Assembly (NCBI GenBank): GCA_027346035.1
Contig: DAIESZ010000128.1
Span: 1 to 6,339, forward strand
DNA: 6,339 nucleotides
Reading direction: 5' to 3'
From: Propionibacteriaceae bacterium
Lineage (GTDB): Bacteria; Actinomycetota; Actinomycetes; Propionibacteriales; Propionibacteriaceae
In this document: piece after piece, positions 5,473 through 6,339 of the stretch
How positions within the stretch are numbered: the first letter of the stretch is position 1
Layout: the number at the start of each line of letters is the position of its first letter
Translations under genes and position numbers: made by a program
Notes under the pieces: model-generated
Told to the model about the DNA's origin: nothing
Database searches by the model: none
Seen by the model: the letters and a program-made list of their open reading frames with translations, nothing else

Positions 5473-6336
5473 TCAGGGTCCCGCCGGAGAGAGAATGCGC
5501 TCACGGGGGGCGGGCGCGGCACGCCGGTGCATCAGGACCAGCGATCCGACCTCGACCCCGAGGCACGCCAGCACGATCACCTGGCCGATCGGGCTCGCCA
5601 GGGCGGCGAAATAGCCGGGGTTGATCACCGCGACCGTGGCGATAACGATCAACGTGATCGCGGTGACCTGCCGAACGACGATCCGTGGCTTCTCGCGCTC
5701 GGCCTCGACCTCGCGCAGCGCCCGGATGCGGTCCTGGATCGACTCCGCCAGCTCGTGCAGGGTGGCCGAGGCGCCACGTCCGCCGCGCTCGGCCGACAGG
5801 ATGAGGGCTGCCACGACCGCGTCCGCGTCGGCCGTGTCGAGATCGTCGGCGAACGCACGCAGGGCGTCGCCGGTGCGCCACCGGTCATTGAGCCGGGCCA
5901 CCAGCAGGGTCACCGGCGCGACGAGCAGCGGGGGCGCCTGGGTCACCGTCGCGCGGATCGCGTCGGGGATCGACTTGCCCGTCGGCAGCGACCCGCCGAT
6001 CAGCCGTACCCAGCGGTCGAGGGCCTCGAGCGTCACGAGTTCGCGGTTGGGAGGCGTGGCCAGCAGCCCCGGCACCACCCCCACGAGGATCGGGGCCGCC
6101 ACCAGCCACACCACCCAATGGGTGATGATGAACGCCACCAGTCCGGCGCCCAGACCCGTTGTCCACAAGCGGCGTTGCTTCCGGGTTCGCGCGGCCAGCC
6201 ACCGGCGTCCACGAATCCACAGGCCTGTGGACGAGCCTGTGGACGCAGCCTCGGACAGCGGCTGGACGCCGAGGACGACGATGAACCCGCCCGCGGCGAC
6301 AAGCACCCCGCTGAGCGTGGCGAGCACCGGGATCAT
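5473..6336 (-). CDS. tadB: TadB-like inner-membrane platform protein (type II secretion F family)
   Basis: The product has 287 residues and is complete if the ATG at 6336 is the start. Segments: an N-terminal helix (about 5-24), a basic loop (41-57, RGRRW...RKQRR), a hydrophobic pair (about 62-93), a cytoplasmic F domain (about 100-220) and two C-terminal helices (about 223-241 and 244-268). The F domain shows LEALDRWVRLIGGSLPTGKSIPDAI, then DTADADAVVAALILSAERGG and LHELAESIQDRIRALREVEAEREKPRI, as in TadB proteins. It should form the pilus assembly platform with the TadC-like protein. The start overlaps a TGA in another frame (ATGA at 6336-6333), which suggests a four-base overlap with an upstream gene outside the window, expected to be the TadA/CpaF ATPase. 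Codons for residues 32-40 (STGSSTGLW) carry an unusual run of TCCACAGG repeats. Confidence 0.88.
   Translation of the reverse strand: MIPVLATLSGVLVAAGGFIVVLGVQPLSEAASTGSSTGLWIRGRRWLAARTRKQRRLWTTGLGAGLVAFIITHWVVWLVAAPILVGVVPGLLATPPNRELVTLEALDRWVRLIGGSLPTGKSIPDAIRATVTQAPPLLVAPVTLLVARLNDRWRTGDALRAFADDLDTADADAVVAALILSAERGGRGASATLHELAESIQDRIRALREVEAEREKPRIVVRQVTAITLIVIATVAVINPGYFAALASPIGQVIVLACLGVEVGSLVLMHRRAAPAPRERILSPAGP
6158..6169. promoter_or_regulatory. Third exact TTGTCCACA site, inside tadB
   Basis: The plus strand reads GTTGTCCACAAG, with an exact TTGTCCACA at 6159-6167. It lies in codons for LWTT (residues 57-60) of the TadB-like protein and shows the same near-palindrome form as the two sites before the pilin gene, with one arm mismatch. 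It may be a codon coincidence. Confidence 0.35.
6216..6243. repeat. TCCACAGG repeat cluster with a perfect 16-bp palindrome
   Basis: Bases 6216-6231 (TCCACAGGCCTGTGGA) are a perfect palindrome, and the half-site CCTGTGGA recurs at 6236-6243, 12 bases on. The cluster falls in the loop after the first membrane helix of the TadB-like protein (residues about 32-41), where the encoded STGSSTG is itself a small repeat. Confidence 0.6.
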
Positions 6337-6339
6337 GAG

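Noticed and set aside
1..6339. tRNA or rRNA genes, CRISPR arrays, transposases
   Set aside because: No cloverleaf-type sequence, regular spaced repeats, or transposase motifs were seen on either strand.

Overview
The window comes from a high-GC bacterium, most likely an actinobacterium. The genes use G or C at almost every third codon position. The layout (two type II secretion F-type membrane proteins, a short Flp-like pilin, TadE-like pseudopilins and a LysM/BTAD protein) is an actinobacterial style of Tad (tight adherence) pilus locus. Three exact copies of TTGTCCACA, the DnaA-box form typical of Streptomyces and Mycobacterium, fit this. Genus and family cannot be read from the sequence.

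Nearly everything lies on the minus strand and is read from the right end to the left. Reading order: a TadB-like platform protein (6336 to 5473), a TadC-like platform protein (5470 to 4562), a 164-base gap that holds the only plausible internal control region, a 64-residue Flp-like pilin (4397 to 4203), a 124-residue pseudopilin (4200 to 3826), a 157-residue TadE-type pseudopilin with a GTG start (3824 to 3351), and a 1012-residue membrane protein with two LysM domains and a C-terminal winged-helix/BTAD module (3354 to 316). Apart from the one gap, the genes are separated by 1-2 bases or overlap by 4 bases, so they form one translationally coupled unit. The tadB start codon is followed by an A (ATGA), so it may overlap the stop of a further upstream gene, expected to be the TadA/CpaF ATPase but outside the window.

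At the left end, bases 2-97 look like the tail of a convergent plus-strand gene that I do not recognise. Bases 98-315 hold no convincing gene or terminator.

Working model: TadB and TadC form the inner-membrane platform on which an ATPase drives assembly of the Flp-like pilin, with the two TadE-like proteins as minor or priming subunits. The last gene is the most interesting. Its predicted topology puts the peptidoglycan-binding LysM domains outside and the BTAD regulatory module inside the cell, so it could couple the cell-wall or pilus state to gene expression. The second point of interest is a set of TCCACA-core sites: a pair of near-palindromes 31 bases apart in front of the pilin gene, plus a cluster inside the start of tadB. 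They could be DnaA boxes or operators.
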